From contig CAMWQB010000017.1 in the NCBI GenBank assembly GCA_947176295.1, positions 1-34,309 on the forward strand: a stretch of DNA of 34,309 nucleotides, written 5' to 3'. A program made the translations under genes and the position numbers. The notes below the pieces were generated by a model that saw only the letters and a program-made list of their open reading frames with translations, made no database searches and was not told the DNA's origin. Origin of the DNA: an uncultured Porphyromonadaceae bacterium. GTDB lineage: Bacteria > Bacteroidota > Bacteroidia > Bacteroidales > Muribaculaceae. Positions 23,301 through 31,278 of the stretch are shown one piece after another (positions within the stretch are counted from its first letter, which is position 1; each line of letters starts with the position of its first letter).

Positions 23301-23499
23301 ATGAATAGTAAAGTATTCTTTGACCGAGTGGCGCAACTTCGCAAATTCCAAAAAGGAATATTTTGCGACACGCAGTAAGGAAAGCCTGCGCCAGTCTATT
23401 GCACTGGAGAAAGAGATTGACGCAGAAATAGAGCGCGTGCAGGCTCTTCTCGCCCATAAACCGAATGTTCAACAACCAAATCTTTTCAGCAATGAATGA
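23301..23499 (+). pseudogene. Small helical protein gene broken by a one-base frameshift
   Basis: From ATG 23301 the frame reads MNSKVFFDRVAQLRKFQ and then stops. Shifting one base at the A run (CCAAAAAGG, about 23350) continues in a well-formed helical frame, KEYFATRSKESLRQSIALEK and LAHKPNVQQPNLFSNE, ending at 23499. With one A fewer, the whole would be a ~65-aa protein. The reconstructed stop overlaps the methyltransferase start by 8 nt, which is normal spacing for a real gene pair, so the break is recent or a sequencing error. Confidence 0.65.
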
Positions 23500-23986
23500 T
23501 GTTCTTGAGAAACCTGTTTTAGACGCTTGTTGTGGTGGTAAGATGTTCTACTTTGACAAGCATGACACAAGGGTGTTGTTCCAAGATATTAGGGAGATTG
23601 AAACAACTCTTTGCGATGGTCGTTCTTTTGTCGTAGAACCTGATATTATCGGCGATTTTACAAGTATGACTTACCCCGACAATACTTTCAGAATGGTTGT
23701 CTTTGACCCTCCACATCTCAAGTATTCGGGAAGCAAGAAAGAACTGAGCGGTTGGCAGATGACCAAATATGGTGCGCTTCTCCCCGGATGGAAGTCAATA
23801 TTGACTAAGGGATTTTCAGAATGTTTTAGAGTGCTGCGTCCCGGTGGCTTTCTTATATTCAAATGGAATGAAACCGATATCAAGGTATCTGAAATTCTAA
23901 AATTAACTCCCGAAAAGCCAATTTTCGGACACATATCCGGCAAACGCGCTAATACGCACTGGATTTGTTTTATGAAAGGAGAATAG
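23492..23986 (+). CDS. Class I SAM-dependent methyltransferase (phage type)
   Basis: 164 aa from ATG 23492. The alternative start at 23465 lies inside the upstream gene's coding end. Motif I is DACCGGKMF at ~11-19 (SAM-binding loop), the acidic turn FQDIRE follows, and the catalytic-type DPPH lies at ~72-75, with a later LRPGGFLIFKW. DPPH/DPPY loops are used by amino-methyltransferases acting on adenine or cytosine. Target specificity cannot be read from the sequence. It is one of three methyltransferase genes within 2.9 kb with no restriction enzyme, so a protective (anti-restriction) or modification role is plausible. It overlaps the frameshifted gene by 8 nt. Confidence 0.8.
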   Translation: MNDVLEKPVLDACCGGKMFYFDKHDTRVLFQDIREIETTLCDGRSFVVEPDIIGDFTSMTYPDNTFRMVVFDPPHLKYSGSKKELSGWQMTKYGALLPGWKSILTKGFSECFRVLRPGGFLIFKWNETDIKVSEILKLTPEKPIFGHISGKRANTHWICFMKGE

Positions 23987-23988
23987 TT

Positions 23989-24201
23989 ATGACAATCGCT
24001 AAACAACTCGCGCTCGTTCTTGTCAAGGAGATAATCGCCGACAAGAAGCAGAAACACATCGCGCCCGACTACGCCCTGCGTAACGAAGTCAGTATGAGGC
24101 TCGCCCAGGCCCTTGATGACTTGGTCGCTGACGGCTCACTGGTTGAGCGCAGTGCATCGGTCAATCGCCATATAGCTTACGAAATTCCTGGCCGGCATTA
24201 G
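23989..24201 (+). CDS. Small helical protein, possible winged helix
   Basis: 70 aa from ATG 23989 (3 bp after the methyltransferase stop). Helical N-terminal part (AKQLALVLVKEIIADKKQKH) followed by a basic winged-helix-like block (NEVSMRLAQALDDLVADGSLVERSAS) and a short strand (RHIAYEIPGRH). The pattern resembles small DNA-binding regulators, but no specific family is recognised. Confidence 0.5.
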   Translation: MTIAKQLALVLVKEIIADKKQKHIAPDYALRNEVSMRLAQALDDLVADGSLVERSASVNRHIAYEIPGRH

Positions 24202-24225
24202 CGTTGATTCAAGATCTCAGTACAG

Positions 24226-24732
24226 ATGAACACAACATTCCAAAGGACAGCAGCTTCTGATGAGTGGTTCACGCCCAAAGAGATTATTGAAGCATTAGGA
24301 GTTTTTGACCTTGACCCATGCGCGGCCCACGGATGGCTAACAGCCTCATCACACCTATACAAAGAAGATGACGGCCTTGCTCATAAATGGTGGGGCAGAG
24401 TCTGGCTCAATCCGCCCTATTCTCGCCGGTTAATCTCCCCATTTATCCACAAGATGGCCGAGCATGGAGATGGAATTGCTCTAATATTTAATCGGATGGA
24501 TATTACTTTATGGCATGATGTGATATTCCCGACAGCCACAGCAATGCTTGTAATGAGAGACCGCTTGAAATTTTATCGTCCGGATGGGACGCAGGGAGAA
24601 TCCGCAGGATGCGGTTCGGTGCTTGTGGCTTGGGGTGAATACAATGCAGAAGCATTGATAAATAGCAACATCCATGGGAAATTCTTTAGAATAAATCCAG
24701 ACAATACAAAAATACAACCCCACCAATCATGA
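24226..24732 (+). CDS. DNA N6-adenine methyltransferase (phage Dam-type)
   Basis: 168 aa, right for the short phage Dam family. DEWFTP (12-17), DLDPCA (28-33), and the catalytic NPPY at 62-65 (motif IV of N6-adenine methyltransferases) are all present. A GESAGCGSVLVAWG segment near 124-137 is the conserved C-terminal part. The enzyme methylates adenine in DNA using S-adenosylmethionine; the sequence target is not predictable. It starts 25 nt after the small protein and overlaps the C5 methyltransferase gene by 4 nt. Confidence 0.9.
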   Translation: MNTTFQRTAASDEWFTPKEIIEALGVFDLDPCAAHGWLTASSHLYKEDDGLAHKWWGRVWLNPPYSRRLISPFIHKMAEHGDGIALIFNRMDITLWHDVIFPTATAMLVMRDRLKFYRPDGTQGESAGCGSVLVAWGEYNAEALINSNIHGKFFRINPDNTKIQPHQS

Positions 24733-26354
24733 AACTACTTTATATCGACCTTTTCTGCGGAGCCGGAGGAACATCCACCGGCGTCAATTCAGCACGCCTT
24801 GACGGCGAACAGTGCGCCGAAGTCATTGCTTGCGTCAACCATGATGCAAATGCCATCACCTCTCACGCCGCCAACCACCCCCGGGCGCTCCACTTTACGG
24901 AAGATATACGCACGCTCGAGCTCGCTCCTCTGGTAAGCCATGTAGAACGATGCAAAGAAATGCATCCCGACGCTCTCGTTGCGTTATGGGCCTCGCTCGA
25001 ATGTACCAATTTTTCCAAGGCAAAAGGCGGAAAACCCCGTGATGCCGACAGCCGTACTCTGGCCGAGCATCTTTTTAGATACATCGAAGCATTAAATCCC
25101 GATTACATTCAGATTGAGAACGTGGAAGAATTCATGGCCTGGGGAGAAATTGACAAGAACGGCAAGCCGATTTCGAAGGATCGCGGCTCATCCTATCTGA
25201 AATGGGTGAAACATGTGGAAAAATATGGTTATCATTTCGAAAAGCGGATAATGAATGCGGCAGACTATGGGGCATATACCTCCCGCAAACGATTCTTCGG
25301 TATCTTCGCTAAGCACGGTCTCCCAATCTCATTCCCGGAACAGACACACTGCCGTAAGGGAAGCTCCGGGCTTTTCGAAGCCATGCCTAAATGGCGCCCG
25401 GTGCGGGATGTCCTCGACCTACAGGATGAAGGCCCTTCTATATTTAATCGAAAGAAACCTCTTTCAGAAAAGACCCTGGAACGCATATATGCCGGACTTA
25501 TAAAGTTCGTGGCTGGAGGCAGAAAGAATTTTCTTGTCAAATACAACTCAATGAGTCAACAAGGAAAGTATGTACCCCCATCTGTTGATGAACCCTGTCC
25601 TGTCGTGGCTACACAAGGACGCCTTGCATTGGCGTCTGTCTCTTTTTTGTCTAAACAATATAGCGGAGCTCCTTTCGACAAAAACATCTCTCTTGACGAG
25701 CCCGCAGGAACAATCACCACTATAGACCACCATGCCTTTATTTCGGTCCATTATGGTAATGGATTCAATCTTTCGATTGAAGATCCATCACCAACCCTGA
25801 CGACAAAAGATAAGCTCTCACTGGTTTCAACGCGATTCATTGACAATCAATACGGCAATGGACGTCCCACGTCCGTAGATTCTGTTTCAGGATGTATTAC
25901 AACAAATCCAAAACAGAAACTGGTTACGGTAAGACGTTCAATGAATCGATTTTTATTGAATCCTCAGTTTTCATCTGCAGGGAGTAGCATCGATAATCCG
26001 TGTTTTACTCAGATTGCACGTATGGATAAAAGGCCGCCTTTTATAGTTACGACCAAAACTGGGGAGACGATAATTGAAGTTTATGATACGGATTCTCCAA
26101 TGACCTTAAAGATAAAAGAATTTATGGCAGCCTACAACATTGAAGACATAATGATGCGTATGCTCAAGATCCTCGAACTCATACTCATTATGGGATTCCC
26201 TAAAGACTATGTCCTTGTCGGTACACAAGCCGACCAGAAGAAGTTTATCGGCAATGCCGTAGAAGTTACGATCGCTCGTGCCTGGTGCGAAGCTCTCTGC
26301 CGGGCGATAAGAACTCCGGCTCCGTCTTCGACTTCTCATAAAATCACATCATAA
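24729..26354 (+). CDS. DNA C5-cytosine methyltransferase with repeated central region
   Basis: 541 aa. Motif I FCGAGGTSTG (9-18); motif IV has ECTNFS with catalytic Cys92 (the usual Pro before the Cys is replaced by Glu, as in a known atypical group); motif VI IENV (129-132). The C-terminal motifs, with GFPKDYVLVG and KKFIGNAVEVTIARAW, are present, so the enzyme looks complete. Between them, residues ~290-445 contain four imperfect ~33-residue repeats with the pattern (K/N)Q(Y/F)..G....S(I/V)(D/E).P...(I/L)TT, occupying the target-recognition position. It is the last gene before the putative virion genes, overlaps the Dam gene by 4 nt, and no matching restriction gene is present. Confidence 0.88.
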   Translation: MKLLYIDLFCGAGGTSTGVNSARLDGEQCAEVIACVNHDANAITSHAANHPRALHFTEDIRTLELAPLVSHVERCKEMHPDALVALWASLECTNFSKAKGGKPRDADSRTLAEHLFRYIEALNPDYIQIENVEEFMAWGEIDKNGKPISKDRGSSYLKWVKHVEKYGYHFEKRIMNAADYGAYTSRKRFFGIFAKHGLPISFPEQTHCRKGSSGLFEAMPKWRPVRDVLDLQDEGPSIFNRKKPLSEKTLERIYAGLIKFVAGGRKNFLVKYNSMSQQGKYVPPSVDEPCPVVATQGRLALASVSFLSKQYSGAPFDKNISLDEPAGTITTIDHHAFISVHYGNGFNLSIEDPSPTLTTKDKLSLVSTRFIDNQYGNGRPTSVDSVSGCITTNPKQKLVTVRRSMNRFLLNPQFSSAGSSIDNPCFTQIARMDKRPPFIVTTKTGETIIEVYDTDSPMTLKIKEFMAAYNIEDIMMRMLKILELILIMGFPKDYVLVGTQADQKKFIGNAVEVTIARAWCEALCRAIRTPAPSSTSHKITS

Positions 26355-26451
26355 GAAGAATCCGATGCCCTGAATTCGACAAGGAGGTGGGAGCCCTGAG
26401 GCCCCCCTGCTGAAAGTCAAAACTTAAATACACCCGCCCGCTACAATCCCT

Positions 26452-26459
26452 TAATTTTG
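26452..26459 (+). promoter_or_regulatory. Candidate promoter of the virion-gene block
   Basis: TAATTTTG matches the -7 element TAnnTTTG and lies 25 bp upstream of ATG 26485, in the 130-bp gap after the methyltransferase genes. The -33 match is poor, so a phage factor may assist; inference. Confidence 0.4.
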
Positions 26460-26484
26460 AATCATAATTTTTAACCTTAATGAT

Positions 26485-26745
26485 ATGACAGCAATTGAAT
26501 TCTCTCAATCCGGCAACGTAGAATCCGCAACTTTCACCTGCGGTGGCAGCCTCATCCTTCAGGTAGATCGTGAACGTCAAGCCGCTCTCCTCGTCTTCGC
26601 CGGTCTCGAGGGCTTGTCCAAGAAACTCGTCTACACTCACAACGCACTCGATGCAAAGAATGTCCTCGTCGAAATCGATATGCCCGGTGCCGAAATCCGC
26701 GTCGACAGCTATTCTCATGTCCTCTCCGCAGCCATTACACAATGA
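26485..26745 (+). CDS. Small protein upstream of the LamG gene
   Basis: 86 aa, mostly beta-strand by pattern (ESATFTCGGSLILQVDRERQ, KNVLVEIDMPGAEIRVDSY). There are no membrane segments. Its stop overlaps the LamG gene by 4 nt (ATGA), so they are coupled. Similar small proteins sit beside LamG tail proteins in Bacteroidetes phages; a virion or chaperone role is inferred. Confidence 0.6.
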   Translation: MTAIEFSQSGNVESATFTCGGSLILQVDRERQAALLVFAGLEGLSKKLVYTHNALDAKNVLVEIDMPGAEIRVDSYSHVLSAAITQ

Positions 26746-27503
26746 AAATCCCACACGTCGAAATCCCGCGGGTTGCCCTCCCGCGTATCTCCCCTCCCTT
26801 GATAGGCAGCCATCAGGCTGCTCTGCGCCTTCCCGCTTGGTTCAAAGAATCTATCGTTTGTTGGTACGACCCCCGCAGGCAAGGCTGCACAAACGAGAAC
26901 ATGGCCCTCAATCCTATCCTTAAGGATCTCTCCGGAAACGACCTTGATATGCAGTGTAATGGCTTTGCTTGGACTGATGAAAGCGGTATAAGTGAAGATG
27001 GCGGTATAAAATTTGATGGAGTCGATGACTATTGTTTACAATCTGGAACTCGTCCCCAACTTCAAGATTTTACTGTAATTTTTAAAAATAAGGTAGAAGA
27101 AAATTATCGTTTGGAGGGTTATTTATGTGCAGATAATAACACGAGTGCAAAGGATGCTTTGTTCTCCTATGGAATAGGGAGCTCTACTAACGGTTTTTCT
27201 AACGATTCGACAGTTGTTTCACTTGGTTATTATAGAACAGGGTATCCGACTAATTCTTTTGGGACTCATGTTACTTGTTTAACTTCTAATAAAATATTTT
27301 ATGATGACGGTAGAACAAAAAATATTTCAAAAGGGTCGTATAATGATAGTAAAGTTTATCCTATAATTATAGGTAGGTCAAGAACCCATCCCGAGCATAT
27401 AGCTCCTTATTCAGAATTTAATTTTTACTCATTCTTACTTTTCAACCGCACCCTCACCGAAGATGAAATTAATTGGGTTAAAACTAATCTTATAAGACAA
27501 TGA
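26742..27503 (+). CDS. LamG / concanavalin-A-like protein, putative receptor-binding tail protein
   Basis: 253 aa. The N-terminal ~55 residues are a conserved attachment-type region (LPAWFKESIVCWYDPRRQG, with NPILKDLSGNDLDMQCNGFAW). A LamG/jelly-roll domain follows: GGIKFDGVDDYC, DFTVIFKNKVEENYRLEG, YPIIIGRSRTH, and a terminal FNFYSFLLFNRTLTEDEIN with the typical LamG last strand. Such proteins usually bind surface glycans. The codons of residues ~70-240 are much more AT-rich than the flanks, as if the binding domain had been swapped in. Coupled to the small upstream protein. Confidence 0.75.
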   Translation: MKIPHVEIPRVALPRISPPLIGSHQAALRLPAWFKESIVCWYDPRRQGCTNENMALNPILKDLSGNDLDMQCNGFAWTDESGISEDGGIKFDGVDDYCLQSGTRPQLQDFTVIFKNKVEENYRLEGYLCADNNTSAKDALFSYGIGSSTNGFSNDSTVVSLGYYRTGYPTNSFGTHVTCLTSNKIFYDDGRTKNISKGSYNDSKVYPIIIGRSRTHPEHIAPYSEFNFYSFLLFNRTLTEDEINWVKTNLIRQ

Positions 27504-27504
27504 T

Positions 27505-27774
27505 ATGCAATACATCATCCTTCCGGCAGAAGTCTTCGAGCAGGCCGACATAGCCCGCGCCCGTGCCCTCGGTCTCGACAAGCCCCGCCGCAGCGTGGAC
27601 GGCACCGAAGTAATTATGCACGTCGAAAGCTATGAGCGCCTCTTCCCCTCGTCCTCTGCAGGCACACGCAAAACCCGACGCTCCGCCTCTTATCCCATCT
27701 ACGACAGCGACACATCCGAATTTGCCGAACTCCTCGCCTCCGATGCCTGGGCCTCCGAAGAGGAGATTCCCTAA
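27505..27774 (+). CDS. Small acidic phage protein
   Basis: 89 aa, Ser-rich in the middle (LFPSSSAGTRKTRRSASYP) with an acidic tail (AELLASDAWASEEEIP). It starts 1 bp after the LamG stop. No family recognised; possibly an assembly or fibre-associated factor by position. Confidence 0.55.
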   Translation: MQYIILPAEVFEQADIARARALGLDKPRRSVDGTEVIMHVESYERLFPSSSAGTRKTRRSASYPIYDSDTSEFAELLASDAWASEEEIP

Positions 27775-27787
27775 AAACAGACACGCC

Positions 27788-28156
27788 ATGAAGCCAATAC
27801 TCCAACACTCTCGCCACCCCGACATCACATTCAACCGCAACGGAATGATACGCATCACAACCCGCGTTGCACGTATCCTCCAATTGCGCCCCGGCGATTC
27901 AATCAACATTTCAGTCTCCGACGGCGAGTTCTTCCTTTTCGCCGTCAGACACTCCCGGCTCGAAGGCCGTTTCCACGCCAAATGCCATCTCACCAATCGC
28001 GGATATCATAACTTCTGTTGCTATTCCGCCCAACTTAGCCGCGCTGTCATCGACGCCGTTTCCCCCGCTAAGGCCAGGGTGGCCCTCCTCGTCGGAGAAG
28101 AATTCGTCCGGAATGGAATCCTCCTTCTCCCGATCATCACCAGATGTCCCCTCTAA
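27788..28156 (+). CDS. Small protein with AbrB-like strand pattern
   Basis: 122 aa from ATG 27788; the frame is open to 27632 but overlaps the previous gene. Residues ~10-50 (DITFNRNGMIRITTRVARIL, RPGDSINIS) match the rhythm of swapped-hairpin AbrB-type domains (strand, basic turn, PGD, strand). The rest (FHAKCHLTNRGYHNFCCYSA) is unassigned. It lies in the virion block, 13 bp after the acidic protein. The AbrB resemblance is weak and may be only structural. Confidence 0.5.
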   Translation: MKPILQHSRHPDITFNRNGMIRITTRVARILQLRPGDSINISVSDGEFFLFAVRHSRLEGRFHAKCHLTNRGYHNFCCYSAQLSRAVIDAVSPAKARVALLVGEEFVRNGILLLPIITRCPL

Positions 28157-28174
28157 GTCATCCCTTTCCCTCAA

Positions 28175-31000
28175 ATGAACAGAGATATTAAATACACCGG
28201 CCTCTACACAGCCACCTCCGAATACAATTGCCCCGACGGCGAACTCGCATTTGCCCTCAATGTAGTAAACGAAGACGACGCCCTGCATCCAATCCGGCCA
28301 CCCGTCAGGCTCTTCTCCATAGGCCCGCACGAGAAGGTGCTCTACGTCCATAAAGTCGACGGCATTCCCCACTTCATAATATCTCACACTACATCCGAAG
28401 GCACTTTAGAGCTGCGATGGTGCGAAGCCGGCGGCCCGCCGCAGGGCCTCCCCGAATCCCCAATCATTTGCACATGCTCCGCCGTCCGCGATATCACATC
28501 CGTCGGAAATACCATTGCCATCTCCACCGACGAAGGCCTCGTCTTCGCCCTCTGGCGCGATGACACATACATCTTTCTCGGCTCAAAACCCGTGCTTCCG
28601 GCATTCTCATTCGGCCTCGATTTGGCCGGGGAATTCAAGGGCTTCACTTCCGACATCCCCTGCGATCCCGATACTTACCACGCCGTCCGGGACGCTCTCC
28701 CCGACGAAAACCGTGCCTCCGCCGGTGCATCCAGACCCCACGGCTCTCCCGCTGACGCTCAAAACCTGGCCGACGACTTCTTCCAATCTGTCTCTGACGC
28801 AATATACGGACACATCTTCGACCAGTATACACGCCTCACCGACGACAATGGCATGCTCTTCTATCAGCCTTTCTTTGTCCGTTACGCTTTCCGATTGTTC
28901 GACGGCTCATATTCCTGGCATTCAGCTCCCGTTCTGATGCTCCCCACAACCATCCCCCCGCAGGTTACCTCCGGAACCGGTACATATGCCGACAACACTT
29001 ATCATTTCGCGGCCCAGGTCAATCTCAATTATTTCCGCCTCCTCTTCTCCACAATCCGGCCCGGCAACCTTAGCCTGTGGAAAGATGTCATCACTCATGT
29101 CGACGTATTCATTTCCGCTCCGCTCTACACCTTCGACCAAAGCAAGTCGGTCCTAGGTTACGGCAAAGACGGATATATCAAGACTAAGCAGATCGTGCTC
29201 CCCGGCGAAAGAAACGATCGCGGCAGAGACCATAACACCTCCACAACCATCGCAACAACACGCCGCCTGCTCGGAATATACCGCGACGGCGGTAGTCCCG
29301 GCAATTTCCAACGCCACTTCCTCGAATCCGAAGCCCCTCACTGGCTCATCCCCACACGCGAATCCGAACTCCTCGAAGATGTCCGCTCCACACATCTCTT
29401 CTATCGCATAGCACGCATCGCTCCAGCCGACATCCCCGCCCCCGCCTCCGGCTTCACTCCTCTGCCCGTGGAAGACGGCGTCTCTCCCAAAGTCCTCCTC
29501 GCCAGGCCAACACTACCCGACGAATTCGGCTCCCACCATACACTATTCCCAGATGTCCTCCACTCCTACAACAGTCGTCTCCATATAGCCGATATTGATG
29601 TCGCCCTCGCAGCCCCTCAGCCTCTCGAGGCCCTGGTCTGCGCCGATGCCCCGCGCCCTGCCTCCGACCCCGGCTTCACGCCCGCAATTACATACCGCAA
29701 GAACGGCTCTTCCGTCGAATCCGTGCGCTCTTCCTACGGTCCCGCCGGCGATTCAATCCCCGCCCCCGACCACACTCCTCCCGTCTTCATTTACGTCCAC
29801 GACGCTGACGCTTCATTCCTCACGCTCTATACCGAGGAAGCACCCGACGAAGCACGCGGAATCGATATTCCACTCACCCCGCACGACTTTCTAAATGGCG
29901 CGTATTGGTTCTCAGGCTTCGACTTCCCCGCCGACACCGAGGCCACTCCCCTCTTCTCCGACATCAATAGCGGAACCCCCGTGCCCCCCCCGCATCAATA
30001 CCAACTCCGCAAGCGATCCCCCATATACATCACCGAAGTAAACAACCCGCTCGTCTTTCCCGCAACCTTGGCCCTCGCTGTCGGCGATGGACGGGTCTGT
30101 GCCCTCGCCTCCGCCGCCAAAGCCCTCTCCCAAGGCCAATTCGGTCAATACCCCCTATATGCGTTCACAGATGCCGGCATCTGGGCCTTGGAGCTTTCTG
30201 CCAAGGGCTCTTACTCCGCACGCCAACCCATTTCCCGCGATGTCATCCTCGACGGATCACATCCCCTCCAGATAGATAGCGCAGTCCTTTTTGCATCCCG
30301 CAGAGGCATTATGATCATCGCCGGATCGCAGCTCCAATGCATTTCGGATTCTATTTCCTCCGATACGCCATTCTCCCTCGAGCCCCTCCCCCGCATAGAC
30401 AAAATCCATGAAATGCTCGGCCATGGCGCCGATGGCTGCATCCCGCTCGAGCCTTTCTTATCCTTCATCAAGAGCGCCCGGATGCTATACGATTATGTCC
30501 GCCAGCGTATCATTGTATTTTCCCCCCAAAGTCCATGCGCATATGTGTTTTCCTTGAAGTCGCGGCTCTGGAGTATGATGCACTCCGCCCTGCAATACAC
30601 CCTCAACGCCTATCCCGAAGCCATGGCCGTCGAAGCCGATGGCTCGGTCGTCATTTTCTCTCAGAAGCAAACGGACGTTCCGCAACCTCCTGCACCTACT
30701 CCGGCCCTCATCGTCTCTCGTCCCCTCGCGCTCGGTGCACCCGATATCCTCAAGACCGTCGACACCTTTATCCAGCGCGGACACTTCCGCCGCGGACACG
30801 TGCAGTCTGTCCTTTACGCCTCTCGCGACCTCTTCAACTGGCATCTTGTTTGGTCCAGCATAGACCATTACCTCCGCGGCTTCCGCGGCTCCCCCTACAA
30901 ATACTTCCGGATTGCCCTCCTCTGCAACCTCCTGCCCGACGAAAGCATCTCCGGCGCTTCAGTGCAATTCTCTACCCGCCTCACAAATCAGCCCAGATAG
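28175..31000 (+). CDS. Large putative phage virion (tail-associated) protein
   Basis: 941 aa, the largest phage gene in the window. No signal peptide or membrane segment. The sequence is beta-rich with repeated Asp/Pro/Ser turns and short blade-like units (SVGNTIAISTDEGLVFALWR, YAFTDAGIWALELS, VLFASRRGIMIIAGSQLQC), suggesting a beta-propeller-like or carbohydrate-contacting fold. Its position after the LamG gene and before the convergent lysis-type genes fits a tail or baseplate component. No catalytic motif recognised. A terminator hairpin follows 37 bp after the stop. Family identification is by position and pattern only. Confidence 0.6.
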   Translation: MNRDIKYTGLYTATSEYNCPDGELAFALNVVNEDDALHPIRPPVRLFSIGPHEKVLYVHKVDGIPHFIISHTTSEGTLELRWCEAGGPPQGLPESPIICTCSAVRDITSVGNTIAISTDEGLVFALWRDDTYIFLGSKPVLPAFSFGLDLAGEFKGFTSDIPCDPDTYHAVRDALPDENRASAGASRPHGSPADAQNLADDFFQSVSDAIYGHIFDQYTRLTDDNGMLFYQPFFVRYAFRLFDGSYSWHSAPVLMLPTTIPPQVTSGTGTYADNTYHFAAQVNLNYFRLLFSTIRPGNLSLWKDVITHVDVFISAPLYTFDQSKSVLGYGKDGYIKTKQIVLPGERNDRGRDHNTSTTIATTRRLLGIYRDGGSPGNFQRHFLESEAPHWLIPTRESELLEDVRSTHLFYRIARIAPADIPAPASGFTPLPVEDGVSPKVLLARPTLPDEFGSHHTLFPDVLHSYNSRLHIADIDVALAAPQPLEALVCADAPRPASDPGFTPAITYRKNGSSVESVRSSYGPAGDSIPAPDHTPPVFIYVHDADASFLTLYTEEAPDEARGIDIPLTPHDFLNGAYWFSGFDFPADTEATPLFSDINSGTPVPPPHQYQLRKRSPIYITEVNNPLVFPATLALAVGDGRVCALASAAKALSQGQFGQYPLYAFTDAGIWALELSAKGSYSARQPISRDVILDGSHPLQIDSAVLFASRRGIMIIAGSQLQCISDSISSDTPFSLEPLPRIDKIHEMLGHGADGCIPLEPFLSFIKSARMLYDYVRQRIIVFSPQSPCAYVFSLKSRLWSMMHSALQYTLNAYPEAMAVEADGSVVIFSQKQTDVPQPPAPTPALIVSRPLALGAPDILKTVDTFIQRGHFRRGHVQSVLYASRDLFNWHLVWSSIDHYLRGFRGSPYKYFRIALLCNLLPDESISGASVQFSTRLTNQPR

Positions 31001-31036
31001 AAATCCCCACCACCGCATCCTCGTGCATAATATGTA

Positions 31037-31069
31037 GAGAACCGGGAAGCACGTTGCCTCCCGGTTCTC
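31037..31069 (+). terminator. Terminator hairpin after the virion block
   Basis: A perfect 11-bp stem, GAGAACCGGGA (31037-31047) / TCCCGGTTCTC (31059-31069), has an 11-nt loop and lies 37 bp after the 941-aa gene. It is not followed by a long T run. Confidence 0.65.
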
Positions 31070-31082
31070 GTCGATTGCCTTA

Positions 31083-31278
31083 GACCCCGTTCCCCAATAT
31101 TTGTTAACGCTGAGGACGCATATCGCCGAGAGATTTTTGCCTTGTGATGAATGAGCGTAGCTGTAGCTACGTAACTGAAGAACAAGGTAAAAAGCGCCGG
31201 TGAGATGCGGTGGTAAGGTTACCATTGCCACGGCCAATCGTAATGCCTCAGCGCTAACAAATATTGGGGAACGGGGTC
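31083..31278. mobile_element. MITE-like 196-bp element with 33-bp terminal inverted repeats and TTA target duplication
   Basis: The ends GACCCCGTTCCCC... (31083-31115) and the inverse at 31246-31278 match at 32 of 33 positions. TTA flanks it at 31080-31082 and 31279-31281. Internal arms (31117-31145 with 31182-31209) and a central CGTAGC-TGTA-GCTACG (31156-31171) make most of the element one long quasi-palindrome. It has no ORF. It could be a non-autonomous insertion-sequence relic, or a structured terminator; the terminal repeats favour the former. With the terminator it fills the whole 278-bp gap. Confidence 0.8.

Noticed and set aside
26742-27503. LamG gene as a diversity-generating retroelement target
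   Set aside because: No reverse transcriptase or template repeat is visible in the window, and the variation looks like a domain swap rather than A-site mutagenesis.
31083-31278. Long palindrome as a retron or structured ncRNA gene
   Set aside because: There is no reverse transcriptase, and the flanking TTA duplication with near-perfect inverted ends points to an insertion element.
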